A DNA stretch of 64,000 bases, from positions 32,360 through 96,359 of the forward strand of contig JBGAOY010000014.1 of assembly GCA_044221555.1 (NCBI GenBank), written 5' to 3'. Made by a program: the position numbers and the translations under genes. The notes beneath the pieces are model-generated. The model made no database searches and was not told where the DNA came from. It saw only the letters and a list, made by a program, of their open reading frames with translations. The DNA is from JAEUJM01 sp044221555. Its GTDB lineage: Bacteria; Actinomycetota; Acidimicrobiia; Acidimicrobiales; DATDAH01. Below, piece by piece: positions 53,556-61,597 of this stretch. Numbering within the stretch: the first letter of the stretch is position 1; each line of letters starts with the position of its first letter.

Positions 53556-54343
53556 GCGTTTTGCTGGGGGTGGCGGCGCTGGTGGCCGTCCTGGCCGGCT
53601 GCCAGGTCGACGCCGACATCGGCGTGGCCCTGCGCGAGGACGGCTCGGGGGCGGTGACGGTCACCGTGGTGCTCGACCGCGACGCCGCCGCCCGGGTGCC
53701 CGACCTCGCCGACGACCTGCGGTTCCGCGACCTCGAGGCCACCGGCTGGGAGGTGACGGGCCCCACCGAGGCCGACGACGGCGGGGTGCGCATCACGGCC
53801 CGCAAGCCCTTCGCCGACGTCGAACAGGGCCGGGCCGTGCTGCGCGAGGTCGGCGGACGGGGCGGGCTGCTGCGCGCCATCGTCGTGGACCGCACCCACA
53901 CCTTCGGCGAGACCACCTGGGCCTTCGGCGGTCGCCTCGACCTGTCGGCCGGCCTGTCCACGTTCAGCGACGCCGATCTCGACGCGGTGCTGGGCGTCGA
54001 GGCCTTCGGGCAGGACCAGAGCTCGCTCGAACAGCAGTTGGGGGAGCCCCTGTCCGACACCATGTCGGTGACGGTCACCGCCCAGCTGCCCGCCGGCGAG
54101 TTCACCACCAACGGCGACCAGGGGGGCGCCGCGCCCCGCGCGACGTGGCGGGCCGACCTGGGCGACGACCCCGTGACGATGACGGCGACCTCGAGCGAGC
54201 GCGACACCAAGGTGCTCGTGCTGGCCGGCGTGTCCGCCGCCGCGCTGGCGCTGCTCGTGCTCCTCCTGCTGATGCGCCTCGTCCGCCTGCTCGTGCGCCG
54301 CCGCCGGGCCCGCCGCGCCCCGGATCAGACCACGACCGGCTGA
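53531..54343 (+). CDS. LppM-like lipoprotein
   Basis: Lipoprotein of 270 residues. The signal peptide MRQRLRRVRVLLG... ends in the lipobox 'LVAVLAGC' (Cys 24). The mature part has the LppM-type beta domain ('VDADIGVALREDGSGAVTVTV', 'TFGETTWAFGGRLDLSAGL') and the C-terminus has a transmembrane helix (about 228-250) with an Arg-rich tail. In mycobacteria LppM affects phagosome handling; here its role is likely envelope-related. ATG 53531 gives the only good signal peptide, yet it has no ribosome-binding site and lies in the loop of a 49-nt hairpin. It follows clpC by 46 nt. Confidence 0.8.
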   Translation: MRQRLRRVRVLLGVAALVAVLAGCQVDADIGVALREDGSGAVTVTVVLDRDAAARVPDLADDLRFRDLEATGWEVTGPTEADDGGVRITARKPFADVEQGRAVLREVGGRGGLLRAIVVDRTHTFGETTWAFGGRLDLSAGLSTFSDADLDAVLGVEAFGQDQSSLEQQLGEPLSDTMSVTVTAQLPAGEFTTNGDQGGAAPRATWRADLGDDPVTMTATSSERDTKVLVLAGVSAAALALLVLLLLMRLVRLLVRRRRARRAPDQTTTG

Positions 54344-54357
54344 GCGCCCCGCCGTCG

Positions 54358-54405
54358 TTCTGGTGGCTGGATCGCGACGCTGATGACTGGTTCGAGCCAC
54401 CAGAA
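54358..54405. terminator. 11-bp inverted repeat between convergent genes
   Basis: Perfect 11-bp arms at 54358-54368 and 54395-54405 around a 26-nt loop, between the convergent lppM-like and PIG-L genes. No T tract. It may slow both transcripts or be a protein site. The loop has GGTTCGAGCC, which resembles a T loop by chance only. Confidence 0.4.
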
Positions 54406-54450
54406 GCAGTGGCCACGGATCATCCGGGCTGCCGGCGTGGTGCCGACCGG

Positions 54451-55167
54451 TCAGGCCGGGGTGGCGCCGAACCAGAGGGGCGCCCCCGCGGTGGTGCGGG
54501 TGAGCCGGAAGGCCTCGGCCGCCGGTAGGCCGACCGCTCCGCCCCGCACGTGGGCCAGGTGGCGCAGGTAGTCCACCGAGCGGGGGTGGGGGAAGGTCCC
54601 CACCTGGCTGGCGTAGCAGGCCATGGCCTCGAGCTTGGCCTCGAGGTGACCGCCGATGTCGACGTAGACGTTGGGCACGAACCACGCGGCCGCCTCCGGG
54701 GCCGCCCACTCGGTCTCCGACGCGGTCTCGTACTCGAGCACGGTGCGCACGGGTTGGCCCGGTTGCGGCCGGGTGGCCACCGTGACCGCCCGGGTGACCA
54801 CGTTGTGGTCGACGTGGGGATCGCCGCGATGTGGCATGAGCACCGTGTCAGGACGCAGGTCGGCCACCACCGCCGAGATGGCGTCGACCACCACGTGCTC
54901 GGCCAGCGTGTCGAGCTTGGGGGCGTTGAAGTCGAGGCGCACCGATCGCGACACGCCGAGCAGGCGGTGGGCGGCCTCCATCTCGCGCGTGATGGCATCG
55001 GTGATCTCGTCGGGGAAGATCGACGGGTCGCCGCGGGTGACGACCAGCACGTTCACCTCGACCCCCTGCGCCGCCGCCAGGGCCATCGAGCCACCGCAGC
55101 CCAGCACCTCGTCGTCGGCGTGGGGTGCGACCACCAAGACGCTCGGGGTCGCTGCGTCGATGGTCAC
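54451..55167 (-). CDS. PIG-L (LmbE) family deacetylase
   Basis: Zinc-dependent N-deacetylase of 238 residues. The metal motif is 'VVAPHADDEVLGCGG' (residues about 12-26, the P-H-(P/A)-D-D-E form) and the third ligand His is in 'LMPHRGDPHVDHN' (about 111). The family includes MshB, which deacetylates GlcNAc-inositol, and other GlcNAc deacetylases. GTG 55167. It follows a formyltransferase-fold gene in the same direction with a 94-nt gap, suggesting paired de-acetylation and re-acylation of an amino sugar. This is inference. Confidence 0.88.
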   Translation of the reverse strand: MTIDAATPSVLVVAPHADDEVLGCGGSMALAAAQGVEVNVLVVTRGDPSIFPDEITDAITREMEAAHRLLGVSRSVRLDFNAPKLDTLAEHVVVDAISAVVADLRPDTVLMPHRGDPHVDHNVVTRAVTVATRPQPGQPVRTVLEYETASETEWAAPEAAAWFVPNVYVDIGGHLEAKLEAMACYASQVGTFPHPRSVDYLRHLAHVRGGAVGLPAAEAFRLTRTTAGAPLWFGATPA

Positions 55168-55184
55168 GGGCGCTCCTCACATCG

Positions 55185-55203
55185 GCTCGGACTTCGTCCG
55201 AGC
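55185..55203 (-). promoter_or_regulatory. 8-bp hairpin in the PIG-L leader
   Basis: GCTCGGAC (55185-55192) and GTCCGAGC (55196-55203) pair perfectly around TTC, 18 nt before the PIG-L start. The surrounding sequence is rich in GCTTCG/GTCCG words. It may be an intercistronic stabiliser or a repetitive extragenic element. Confidence 0.4.
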
Positions 55204-55261
55204 GGCTTCGCCATCCGCTTCGTCCGCGCTGCTGCTCCGCTCCGCTCCCCAGCGTCGAGGT

Positions 55262-56329
55262 TCATGCGGTCCCCTCTGGGGGATCCATCGCCGTCTCGAG
55301 CCGGGCCACACGGGCTTCGAGGTCGGCGACGAGGTGGCGCAGGCGGTGCACCTCGTCCTCGGCGCGGTACCCGAGCAGGGCACCCACCGGGATGGGCGCC
55401 GGCCCCGAACCGGTGGCGTTGGGGTCGGCCTCGGTGTGGTCGAGGACCCACAACGGCTGGTCGCCGGCCTGCACCAGCAGCGCGCCGTCGTCGTCGCGGA
55501 CGGCGAGGACCCGGCCGGGAACGCCGTGGTGGCGGGAGTCGGGCGCCAACGCGGTGGCCCACACCGTCACGCGGTCGTCGCCGCGGTAGGTGTACGCCCC
55601 GGGGTGCGGCCGGGTGGACGCCCGCACCAGCCGGTCGACCGCCTCGGCGGGTTGCTGCCAGTCGATGCAGCCGTCGGCCGGCGCCCGGCGCCCGAACACG
55701 GTGGCGGCCGAGGCGTCCTGCGGTGTGGCCATCGCCCGGCCCGCCAGCAGTTCGGGGACCCACGAGGCCAACCCGCACTCGATGGCGGCGGTGATGTCGC
55801 GCTCGAGGTCGGCGGCGGTGGCATCGGCGGCCACGTCGAACGGCTCCTGGCAGACGATGGGGCCGGCATCGACGCCGTCGTCGATGAGGAAGAAGGTGGC
55901 CGCGGCGGGACCCCGCTCGAGGATCAGCCACGCCACCGGCGCCCGACCGCGTCCGTAGGGGAGGCGGGTGGGGTGGAAGCCGACGGTCCCGATCGAGGGA
56001 AGGGCGAGCAGCGCGGGGCCCACGAGCTGTGACAGCCCCACCACGAAGACGAGGTCGGGTGCCCACTCGCGGAGCCGCTCCTCCACCTCGGGCCCGTTGA
56101 CACGGTGGAAGGCCACCGACGCCACGCCGTGCTCGGTCGCGACGGCGGTGAGGTCGCGGTAGCCCGACACGCCCGGGGCGTGGTCGGGGGCGAGCCCGGC
56201 CACCCCCACGACCGGGGCGCCGGCGCGGAGCAGTGCCCGCAGCGTGGCCTCGGAGGAGAACACGCTGCCCACGACGACGATTCGCTCGGGTGCGGGCAGG
56301 CGATCGGCGCTCACTGGGGCGTCCGGCAC
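55262..56329 (-). CDS. formyltransferase-fold protein (Fmt/ArnA-like) lacking catalytic Asn
   Basis: A 355-residue protein. The N-terminal Rossmann domain (about residues 17-200) and C-terminal OB-like domain (about 215-320) follow the layout of methionyl-tRNA and UDP-amino-sugar formyltransferases, and the C-terminus ends in a coiled-coil-like stretch. The folate-site segment reads 'VGFHPTRLPYGRGRAPVAWL', so the His is kept but the catalytic Asn of N-x-H is Gly. The Asp is present in 'DDGVDAGPIV'. Activity may be changed or lost. Genome context with PIG-L points to an amino sugar substrate rather than tRNA. GTG 56329. Confidence 0.75.
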   Translation of the reverse strand: MPDAPVSADRLPAPERIVVVGSVFSSEATLRALLRAGAPVVGVAGLAPDHAPGVSGYRDLTAVATEHGVASVAFHRVNGPEVEERLREWAPDLVFVVGLSQLVGPALLALPSIGTVGFHPTRLPYGRGRAPVAWLILERGPAAATFFLIDDGVDAGPIVCQEPFDVAADATAADLERDITAAIECGLASWVPELLAGRAMATPQDASAATVFGRRAPADGCIDWQQPAEAVDRLVRASTRPHPGAYTYRGDDRVTVWATALAPDSRHHGVPGRVLAVRDDDGALLVQAGDQPLWVLDHTEADPNATGSGPAPIPVGALLGYRAEDEVHRLRHLVADLEARVARLETAMDPPEGTA

Positions 56330-56531
56330 GGGAGGAGCATGGCCACGGCGAAGGTACTACGCCGGTCCCGGGCGATCCGCGGCCCAGGGCAGCCGGGCCC
56401 ATCGTTCGGATCGGCGACACCGTGGTGGGCGATGGCCGGGTGGCACCGTGGATGGTCGGGCCCTGGGCCGTTCGACCCACCTCGTAGGTCTTTTGGCCCA
56501 AGTCGGGGCCGGGGCGTGACGATGAGAGGGG

Positions 56532-57968
56532 GTGCCCTCCTCCCGGACCGTCCGCTCGGTGGCCCTCCTCGTGGCGATGCTCGTCGCCGGTGGGGGCATC
56601 CGCGCCGGAGCCACGGGCGTGGTGGCGGCGGCGGGTGCCGATCCCGGCGGCGCGGAGAGCGCGGTGGTCGTGACCCGCGACCTGGTGTTCGGCTCCGCCC
56701 CCGACGAGCACGGCGTCACCGAGACGCTCCGCCTCGATCTCTACGAGCCGGGTGGTCTCTACGAGCCGGGTGAGGTGGCGGGGGCGCGGCCCGCGCTCGT
56801 GCTCGTGCACGGCGGGGGGTTCTCGCGCGGCGACAAGGCCGAGCCGGTGTACGCCGCCACCGCGCGGGCCTTCGCCGACCAGGGATTCGTGGTGGCCTCG
56901 GTGAACTACCGCCTGCGGGCCGACACCTACCCCGAGTTCCCGGTCGCGTCGCTCGAGGCACAGCACGACGTGCAGGCGGCCGTCCGATGGCTCCGGGCCC
57001 ATGCCGCGGCGCTGCACCTCGATCCCGACCGGATCGCGGTCGCCGGCCACTCCGCGGGTGCCCTCACGGCCCTTCGGGTGGCCACGAGCCCCGACGACCC
57101 TGGCACCAGCGGCACCCCGGGTGAGTCGTCGGCGGTGGCGGCGGTGCTCGCGGTCTCCGGCTTCCTGCCCACCGACGTGCGTGCCGCCGGAGCCAGGGTG
57201 CTGATGCTCCACGGCTCCGCCGACACGGTGATCCCTCCACCGTGGGCCGAGGACACCTGCCGCCGGTGGCGCACGGCCGGGGGGGATTGCCGGCTGGCCA
57301 CCTTCCCTGGAGGCACGCACGACGCCACTGGCTTCTTCGACCCCGGGATGCCCCTGGTCGCGGAGTTCCTCGCGTGCGTGGTCGGGGGCACGGTGTCGTT
57401 CGGTGATCTCGTCCCGGGCACCGCGTCGGCGGTGGCGGTCGGTTGGGCCACCGGCCGGGGCGTGCTCAACGGAGCGGTGACGGCGCCCTTCGGCCCGGCG
57501 CGGGCCGTGACCCGCGCCCAGCTGTCGTCCTGGGCCTGGCGCCTGGTGGGGCGACCTTCGTCGCCGCCGCGGGACTTCGCGGACCTGTCCACGGCGGCGA
57601 AAGTGGCAGAGGCGGCGTCGTGGGCGGTGGCCGGTGGCGTCCTGCCCGCCCGTCCCGACGGCACCTTCGACCCGGACGGGACCGTCACGCGCGCCGAAGG
57701 GGCGCTGGCCCTGTGGCACCTCACCGGGCACCGCCGCCCCGAGCCCATCGCCGCCGACGGCGCCCCCACCCCCGGCGCCCCGGTCGATGCCACACCTGCG
57801 GTCGACTGGCTGGAGCGCCAGGGTCTCGGCGCGCTCCACGTCGGCGGGGTGTTCCGGCCGGACGCACCCCTGCGTCGGGCTCAGTGGGTGCGGGCCCTGC
57901 GTCATCTGTCGTTCGACCGCAGCGCCTGGGCCAACCCACCTGGCGACACCACGCTGTGCGCCGCGTGA
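56532..57968 (+). CDS. secreted esterase with SLH-like C-terminal repeats
   Basis: Exported alpha/beta hydrolase of 478 residues. A signal peptide (about 1-35) is followed by a BD-FAE/carboxylesterase domain with the oxyanion 'VLVHGGGFSRGD' (about 93), nucleophile 'VAGHSAGALTAL' (about 174), acid 'LHGSADTVIPP' and base 'GGTHDATGF'. From about residue 283 there are three S-layer-homology-like units ('FGDLVPGTASAVAVGWATGRG', 'DFADLSTAAKVAEAASWAV' and 'VDATPAVDWLERQGL'), each with T/L-R-A-(Q/E) ends, which should tether it to the cell wall. GTG 56532. Confidence 0.8.
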   Translation: MPSSRTVRSVALLVAMLVAGGGIRAGATGVVAAAGADPGGAESAVVVTRDLVFGSAPDEHGVTETLRLDLYEPGGLYEPGEVAGARPALVLVHGGGFSRGDKAEPVYAATARAFADQGFVVASVNYRLRADTYPEFPVASLEAQHDVQAAVRWLRAHAAALHLDPDRIAVAGHSAGALTALRVATSPDDPGTSGTPGESSAVAAVLAVSGFLPTDVRAAGARVLMLHGSADTVIPPPWAEDTCRRWRTAGGDCRLATFPGGTHDATGFFDPGMPLVAEFLACVVGGTVSFGDLVPGTASAVAVGWATGRGVLNGAVTAPFGPARAVTRAQLSSWAWRLVGRPSSPPRDFADLSTAAKVAEAASWAVAGGVLPARPDGTFDPDGTVTRAEGALALWHLTGHRRPEPIAADGAPTPGAPVDATPAVDWLERQGLGALHVGGVFRPDAPLRRAQWVRALRHLSFDRSAWANPPGDTTLCAA

Positions 57969-58035
57969 GGGCCTGAGCGGGGGGCGACCGCCGCCGAGGC
58001 CATGGTGCCGTGGCGCACCGTCAGGCCGGTTGGTT

Positions 58036-58041
58036 TACCGT
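58036..58041 (+). promoter_or_regulatory. -10 box for leaderless SnoaL-like gene
   Basis: TACCGT with exactly 6 nt to ATG 58048 and no ribosome-binding site. Confidence 0.5.
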
Positions 58042-58047
58042 GTCCAC

Positions 58048-58818
58048 ATGGGTCGCCTCGCGACGGTTCGGGCGCTGCTCGGGCACGTCAGTGCCGGCGA
58101 CCCCGACGACGCCGCCGCGTTGGTCACCGACGACGTGGTGATGGAGTGCACGGCCCTCGGGCGCCAACGAGGCCGCGAGGTGCTCCGGGGAACGGTGGCC
58201 GGCCACCTCACGGGCCTCGACTCGGTGACGTTCACGGTCCACCGGGAGTCCGAGGTGGACGGCGCGGTGCTGAACGAGCGCACCGACCGCTTCGTGCAGG
58301 GCGACCAGTCGGTCGAGATCGAGGCCGCGGGCGTCTTCGAATTCGCCCCGGACGGCCGCATCAGCCGATGGAAGGACTACTTCGACCCGGTCGACGTCGA
58401 CGTCCTGCCGAGGGTGATGTCGCCGAACTTCGCCAAGTGGGAGACCATGCCCGACGTGCTCGCCGCCCTCGCACTGGTCGACCCCTCCGACCGCGGCAAC
58501 GTGGGGCTCGCCCGCCGGCGGGCCGCCTTCGAGGCCCTCGTGGCACAGGTTCGGCCCGACCTGGACGACCGACGGAGCAAAGGCATCGGCGCGGTGATGC
58601 GGGAGATGACCTCGGCCGAACGGTGGTACGTGCTCACCCACCGCCACCAGGTGAAGACCGGCGTCGCCGCGGCGGTCACGGCCTGGACCACCCGGTTGCA
58701 GCTCGAGGCGTTGCGGGCCGGCGACCTGCCCGCCCCCTGGTTCCCCGACGACGATCCCGCGGCGCCGCCACCGGCCGAGCGCTCACCCACGCGCTCCGCG
58801 GCCACCGAAGCAGACTGA
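58048..58818 (+). CDS. SnoaL / NTF2-like protein with C-terminal extension
   Basis: A 256-residue soluble protein. Residues about 1-115 have the cone-shaped NTF2/SnoaL pattern: 'FVSAGDPDDAAALVTDDVVM'-type opening (here HVSAGD...), central 'LNERTDRFVQGDQSVEIEAAGVFEF', and 'GRISRWKDYFDP', the ending seen in limonene-epoxide-hydrolase-like proteins. The C-terminal 130 residues are helical, and I cannot assign them; they resemble a carboxymuconolactone decarboxylase-like or termination segment only vaguely. Function unknown. Leaderless start at ATG 58048. Confidence 0.6.
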   Translation: MGRLATVRALLGHVSAGDPDDAAALVTDDVVMECTALGRQRGREVLRGTVAGHLTGLDSVTFTVHRESEVDGAVLNERTDRFVQGDQSVEIEAAGVFEFAPDGRISRWKDYFDPVDVDVLPRVMSPNFAKWETMPDVLAALALVDPSDRGNVGLARRRAAFEALVAQVRPDLDDRRSKGIGAVMREMTSAERWYVLTHRHQVKTGVAAAVTAWTTRLQLEALRAGDLPAPWFPDDDPAAPPPAERSPTRSAATEAD

Positions 58819-58932
58819 CGGGGCCGGCTGACGGCGCCGCTCCGGCGGCACCGCCGCCGACCGGCAGACGGGGACCGTCGGGGCGCATGCCGACGGCGCC
58901 GGGGGTGGGCGGTCGGGCCGGATGCCGCGATC

Positions 58933-58955
58933 TTGTCAGAGGGGGCACGTACGTT
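58933..58955 (+). promoter_or_regulatory. PafBC (RecA-NDp) type DNA-damage promoter of radA
   Basis: TTGTCAGAG (58933-58941), 8-nt spacer, TACGTT (58950-58955). This matches the mycobacterial RecA-independent damage promoter, tTGTCRgtg-N8-TAnnnT, except one position. Transcription would start at or next to ATG 58963, so the mRNA is leaderless. A LexA-like ACGAAC-N4-GTACGT also overlaps the -10 on the reverse strand but fits less well. Confidence 0.7.
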
Positions 58956-58962
58956 TGTTCGT

Positions 58963-60354
58963 ATGGCCCGAGCGAAGATCGTGTTCCGGTGTGGTGCGTG
59001 CGGCGGCGAGTCGCCCCGATGGCTGGGCCGGTGCCCGTCGTGCGAGGCGTGGAACACCCTGGTGGAGGAGCTCGACCAGCCGGCGGCAGCCAGCGCCGCC
59101 GTGGTGGCGGCCAGCCGGTCGGGGCTGGGGCCCATGCCCATCGACCAGGTGCCGGCCGACGAGTGGGTGGCCACCTCCACGGGGATCGAGGAGCTCGATC
59201 GGGTGCTCGGCGGTGGCCTCGTGCCCGGCTCGGTCACCCTCGTCGGCGGCGAGCCCGGCATCGGCAAGTCCACGCTCCTGTTGCAGGCGGCGTCGGCCCG
59301 AGCCGCCGCGGGCGACCGGGTGCTCTACGTGTCGGCCGAGGAGTCCCGCCAGCAGGTGCGCCTGCGGGCCGGGCGCCTGGCCACGCTCGACCCCAACCTG
59401 TGGCTGGTGGCCGAGACCAGCCTGCCGGTGGTGCTGGCCGATCTGGCCCAGGTCGACCCCGCGCTGGTCGTGGTCGACTCGGTGCAGGCCCTGGCCGACC
59501 CCGCCCTGTCGTCCGCGCCGGGCTCGGTGGCCCAGGTGCGCCACGTGGCCGCCCGATTGGTGGCCGAGGCCAAGCAACGGGGAGTGGCGGTGGTGCTGGT
59601 GGGCCACGTCACCAAGGACGGGTCGCTGGCCGGGCCGCGGGTGCTCGAGCACGTGGTCGACACGGTCTGCACCTTCGAGGGCGAGCGCCACCATGCGCTG
59701 CGCATGCTGCGGGCGGTGAAGCACCGGTTCGGCCCCACCCACGAGCTGGGCCTGTTCCAGATGACCGACCGGGGCCTGCTGGGGGTACCCGACCCGAGCG
59801 GACTGTTCCTGTCCGACCGCCGGCGGGGCGTGTCGGGCTCGGTGGTGGTGCCCACGCTCGACGGCAGCAGGCCTCTGCTGGTCGAGATCCAGGCCCTGGT
59901 CACGGGATCCGACCTCGGCAACCCCCGGCGCTCCGCCCACGGGGTCGACGGCGGGCGCCTCAACATGATCCTGGCCGTCCTCGAGGAGCGGGCCGGCATC
60001 TCGGTGGCCCGCTCCGATGTCTACGCCTTGGCGGCCGGTGGCCTGCGGGTCACCGAGCCCGGGGCCGATCTGGCCCTCGCGCTGGCGGTGGTGTCGGCGG
60101 CCACCGACATCCCCGTGCCCGAGGGGGTGGTGGTGTGTGCCGAGCTGGGCCTGGGCGGTGAGTTGCGCCAGGTGTCGCGCCTCGATCGGCGCTTGGCCGA
60201 AGCCGCCCGCCTGGGGTTCACCACGGCGCTGGTGGCCCCCGACGGGCCCGACCCCGTGCCGGGTCTGCACTCGGTCCCGGCGGCCACGCTCGGCGAGGCG
60301 GTCCGGCTCTGCCACGGCGGGGGCCTCGGCCGCGCGCTGGTCGCGGCGGTCTGA
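58963..60354 (+). CDS. radA: DNA repair protein RadA
   Basis: Branch-migration ATPase of 463 residues that helps process recombination intermediates. The N-terminal zinc finger is 'FRCGACGGESPRWLGRCPSC', Walker A 'GGEPGIGKSTLLLQ' (about residue 90), Walker B 'LVVVDSVQAL', and the RadA signature is 'VKHRFGPTHELG' (usual form KNRFG, so Asn is His here). The C-terminal third is the Lon-protease-like domain ('ARSDVYALAAGGL', 'ELGLGGELRQVSRLDRRL'). Its promoter looks damage-inducible. disA begins 39 nt downstream, the classic actinobacterial pairing. Confidence 0.96.
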   Translation: MARAKIVFRCGACGGESPRWLGRCPSCEAWNTLVEELDQPAAASAAVVAASRSGLGPMPIDQVPADEWVATSTGIEELDRVLGGGLVPGSVTLVGGEPGIGKSTLLLQAASARAAAGDRVLYVSAEESRQQVRLRAGRLATLDPNLWLVAETSLPVVLADLAQVDPALVVVDSVQALADPALSSAPGSVAQVRHVAARLVAEAKQRGVAVVLVGHVTKDGSLAGPRVLEHVVDTVCTFEGERHHALRMLRAVKHRFGPTHELGLFQMTDRGLLGVPDPSGLFLSDRRRGVSGSVVVPTLDGSRPLLVEIQALVTGSDLGNPRRSAHGVDGGRLNMILAVLEERAGISVARSDVYALAAGGLRVTEPGADLALALAVVSAATDIPVPEGVVVCAELGLGGELRQVSRLDRRLAEAARLGFTTALVAPDGPDPVPGLHSVPAATLGEAVRLCHGGGLGRALVAAV

Positions 60355-60381
60355 TCCGGCCGTCGGCCGCCCCCCGCCAAC

Positions 60382-60387
60382 TAAGCT
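60382..60387 (+). promoter_or_regulatory. -10 box for leaderless disA
   Basis: TAAGCT with exactly 6 nt to GTG 60394, in the 39-nt radA-disA gap; no ribosome-binding site. disA could be made from its own leaderless mRNA in addition to read-through from radA. Confidence 0.5.
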
Positions 60388-60393
60388 CTCACC

Positions 60394-61470
60394 GTGGCGC
60401 AGCCAAGCGAAGCGCTCAGGGCCGCCCTGGCTGCTTCGGCACCCGGTCGCCCTCTGCGCGAGGGCCTGGACCGCATACTGCTCTCGGGCATGGGCGCGCT
60501 GATCGTGGTGGGCGACGGGCCCGACGTGCTCAACCTGTGCTCGGGTGGCTTCCTGCTCGACGCCGCCTTCACCCCCCAGCGGCTGTCGGAGTTGGCCAAG
60601 ATGGACGGCGCCATCATCCTGGCCGCCGACGCCAGCCGCATCGCGCGGGCCAACGTCCACCTGGTGCCCAATCCCAACGTGCCCACCTCCGAGACGGGCA
60701 CCCGCCACCGCACCGCCGAGCGGGTGGCCCGCTCGATCAACGTGCCGGTCATCTCGGTGTCGGAGCGGATGGCGGTGATCGCGGTCTACGTGGGCGACGA
60801 GAAGCACCCCCTCGAGCCCATCCCCCGCCTGCTCGACCGCTCGAACCAGGCCCTGCAGACCCTCGAGCGCTACCGCACCCGCCTCGACGCCGTGTCGCGG
60901 TCGCTGTCGGCGCTGGAGGTGGAGGACCTCGTCACGCTGCGCGACGTGGTCAGCGTGATCCAGCGGGCCGAGATGGTGCGCCGCATCGCCGAGGAGATCG
61001 ACAGCCACATCGTCGAGTTGGGCGAGGACGGGCGGCTGGTGCGCCTGCAACTCGAGGAGCTCTACTCGGGGGTGGCCTCCGACCGCCGCCTGGCCGTGGC
61101 CGACTACTTCTTCCGCGGTGAGGGCTACCAGCTCGACGACGCCCTCGCCGCGTTGGCCGGCCTGAGCACCGAGGACCTGCTCGACCAGAAGGGGGTGGCC
61201 GCCACGCTGCGGCTGCCGGGCACTCCCGACGACCTCGACCTCGACCTCGGCGTGCAACCCCGCGGCTACCGCCTCCTGGCCAAGATCCCCCGGCTCCCCG
61301 AGGCGGTGATCGACAACGTGGTCGCCCGCTTCGGTGACCTGCAGAAGATCATGCGGGCCACCATCAGCGACCTCGACGACGTCGAGGGCGTGGGCGAGAG
61401 CCGGGCGCGGGCCATGAAGGACGGCCTGGCCCGCCTGGCCGAGACCAGCATCCTCGACCGGTACGGGTGA
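60394..61470 (+). CDS. disA: DNA-integrity scanning diadenylate cyclase DisA
   Basis: Makes c-di-AMP from ATP and slows when bound to branched DNA. Length 358 residues, standard for the family. The DAC domain (about 1-145) has 'KMDGAIILAAD' (DGA motif, about 70) and 'TGTRHRTAERVA' (RHR motif, about 108). A helical spine follows, then a C-terminal helix-hairpin-helix DNA-binding domain ('LDDVEGVGESRARAMKDGL', about 330). RadA, immediately upstream, is a known modulator of DisA. No c-di-AMP phosphodiesterase or ydaO-type riboswitch was found in the window. Confidence 0.96.
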   Translation: MAQPSEALRAALAASAPGRPLREGLDRILLSGMGALIVVGDGPDVLNLCSGGFLLDAAFTPQRLSELAKMDGAIILAADASRIARANVHLVPNPNVPTSETGTRHRTAERVARSINVPVISVSERMAVIAVYVGDEKHPLEPIPRLLDRSNQALQTLERYRTRLDAVSRSLSALEVEDLVTLRDVVSVIQRAEMVRRIAEEIDSHIVELGEDGRLVRLQLEELYSGVASDRRLAVADYFFRGEGYQLDDALAALAGLSTEDLLDQKGVAATLRLPGTPDDLDLDLGVQPRGYRLLAKIPRLPEAVIDNVVARFGDLQKIMRATISDLDDVEGVGESRARAMKDGLARLAETSILDRYG

Positions 61471-61597
61471 GCGCGCTCGGCGCGGCCCTCCCGGTGCCAC
61501 GGTCCGGCAACGTGTCCCGGTAGGGCCTCCCGGTACTGCCGTCCGCCGCCGTCCCGACGCTGCGACCCGTCACACGGTCCTGGCAGACTGACGCCTG

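Noticed and set aside
54358..54420. Possible tRNA (GGTTCGAGCC followed by ACCAG)
   Set aside because: The T-arm does not pair, no D or anticodon arm can be drawn, and the bases belong to a simple inverted repeat.
55164..57905. 913-codon minus-strand frame
   Set aside because: Covers the esterase gene in antisense and parts of the formyltransferase gene in another frame; low-complexity Arg/Gly/Pro, not a gene.
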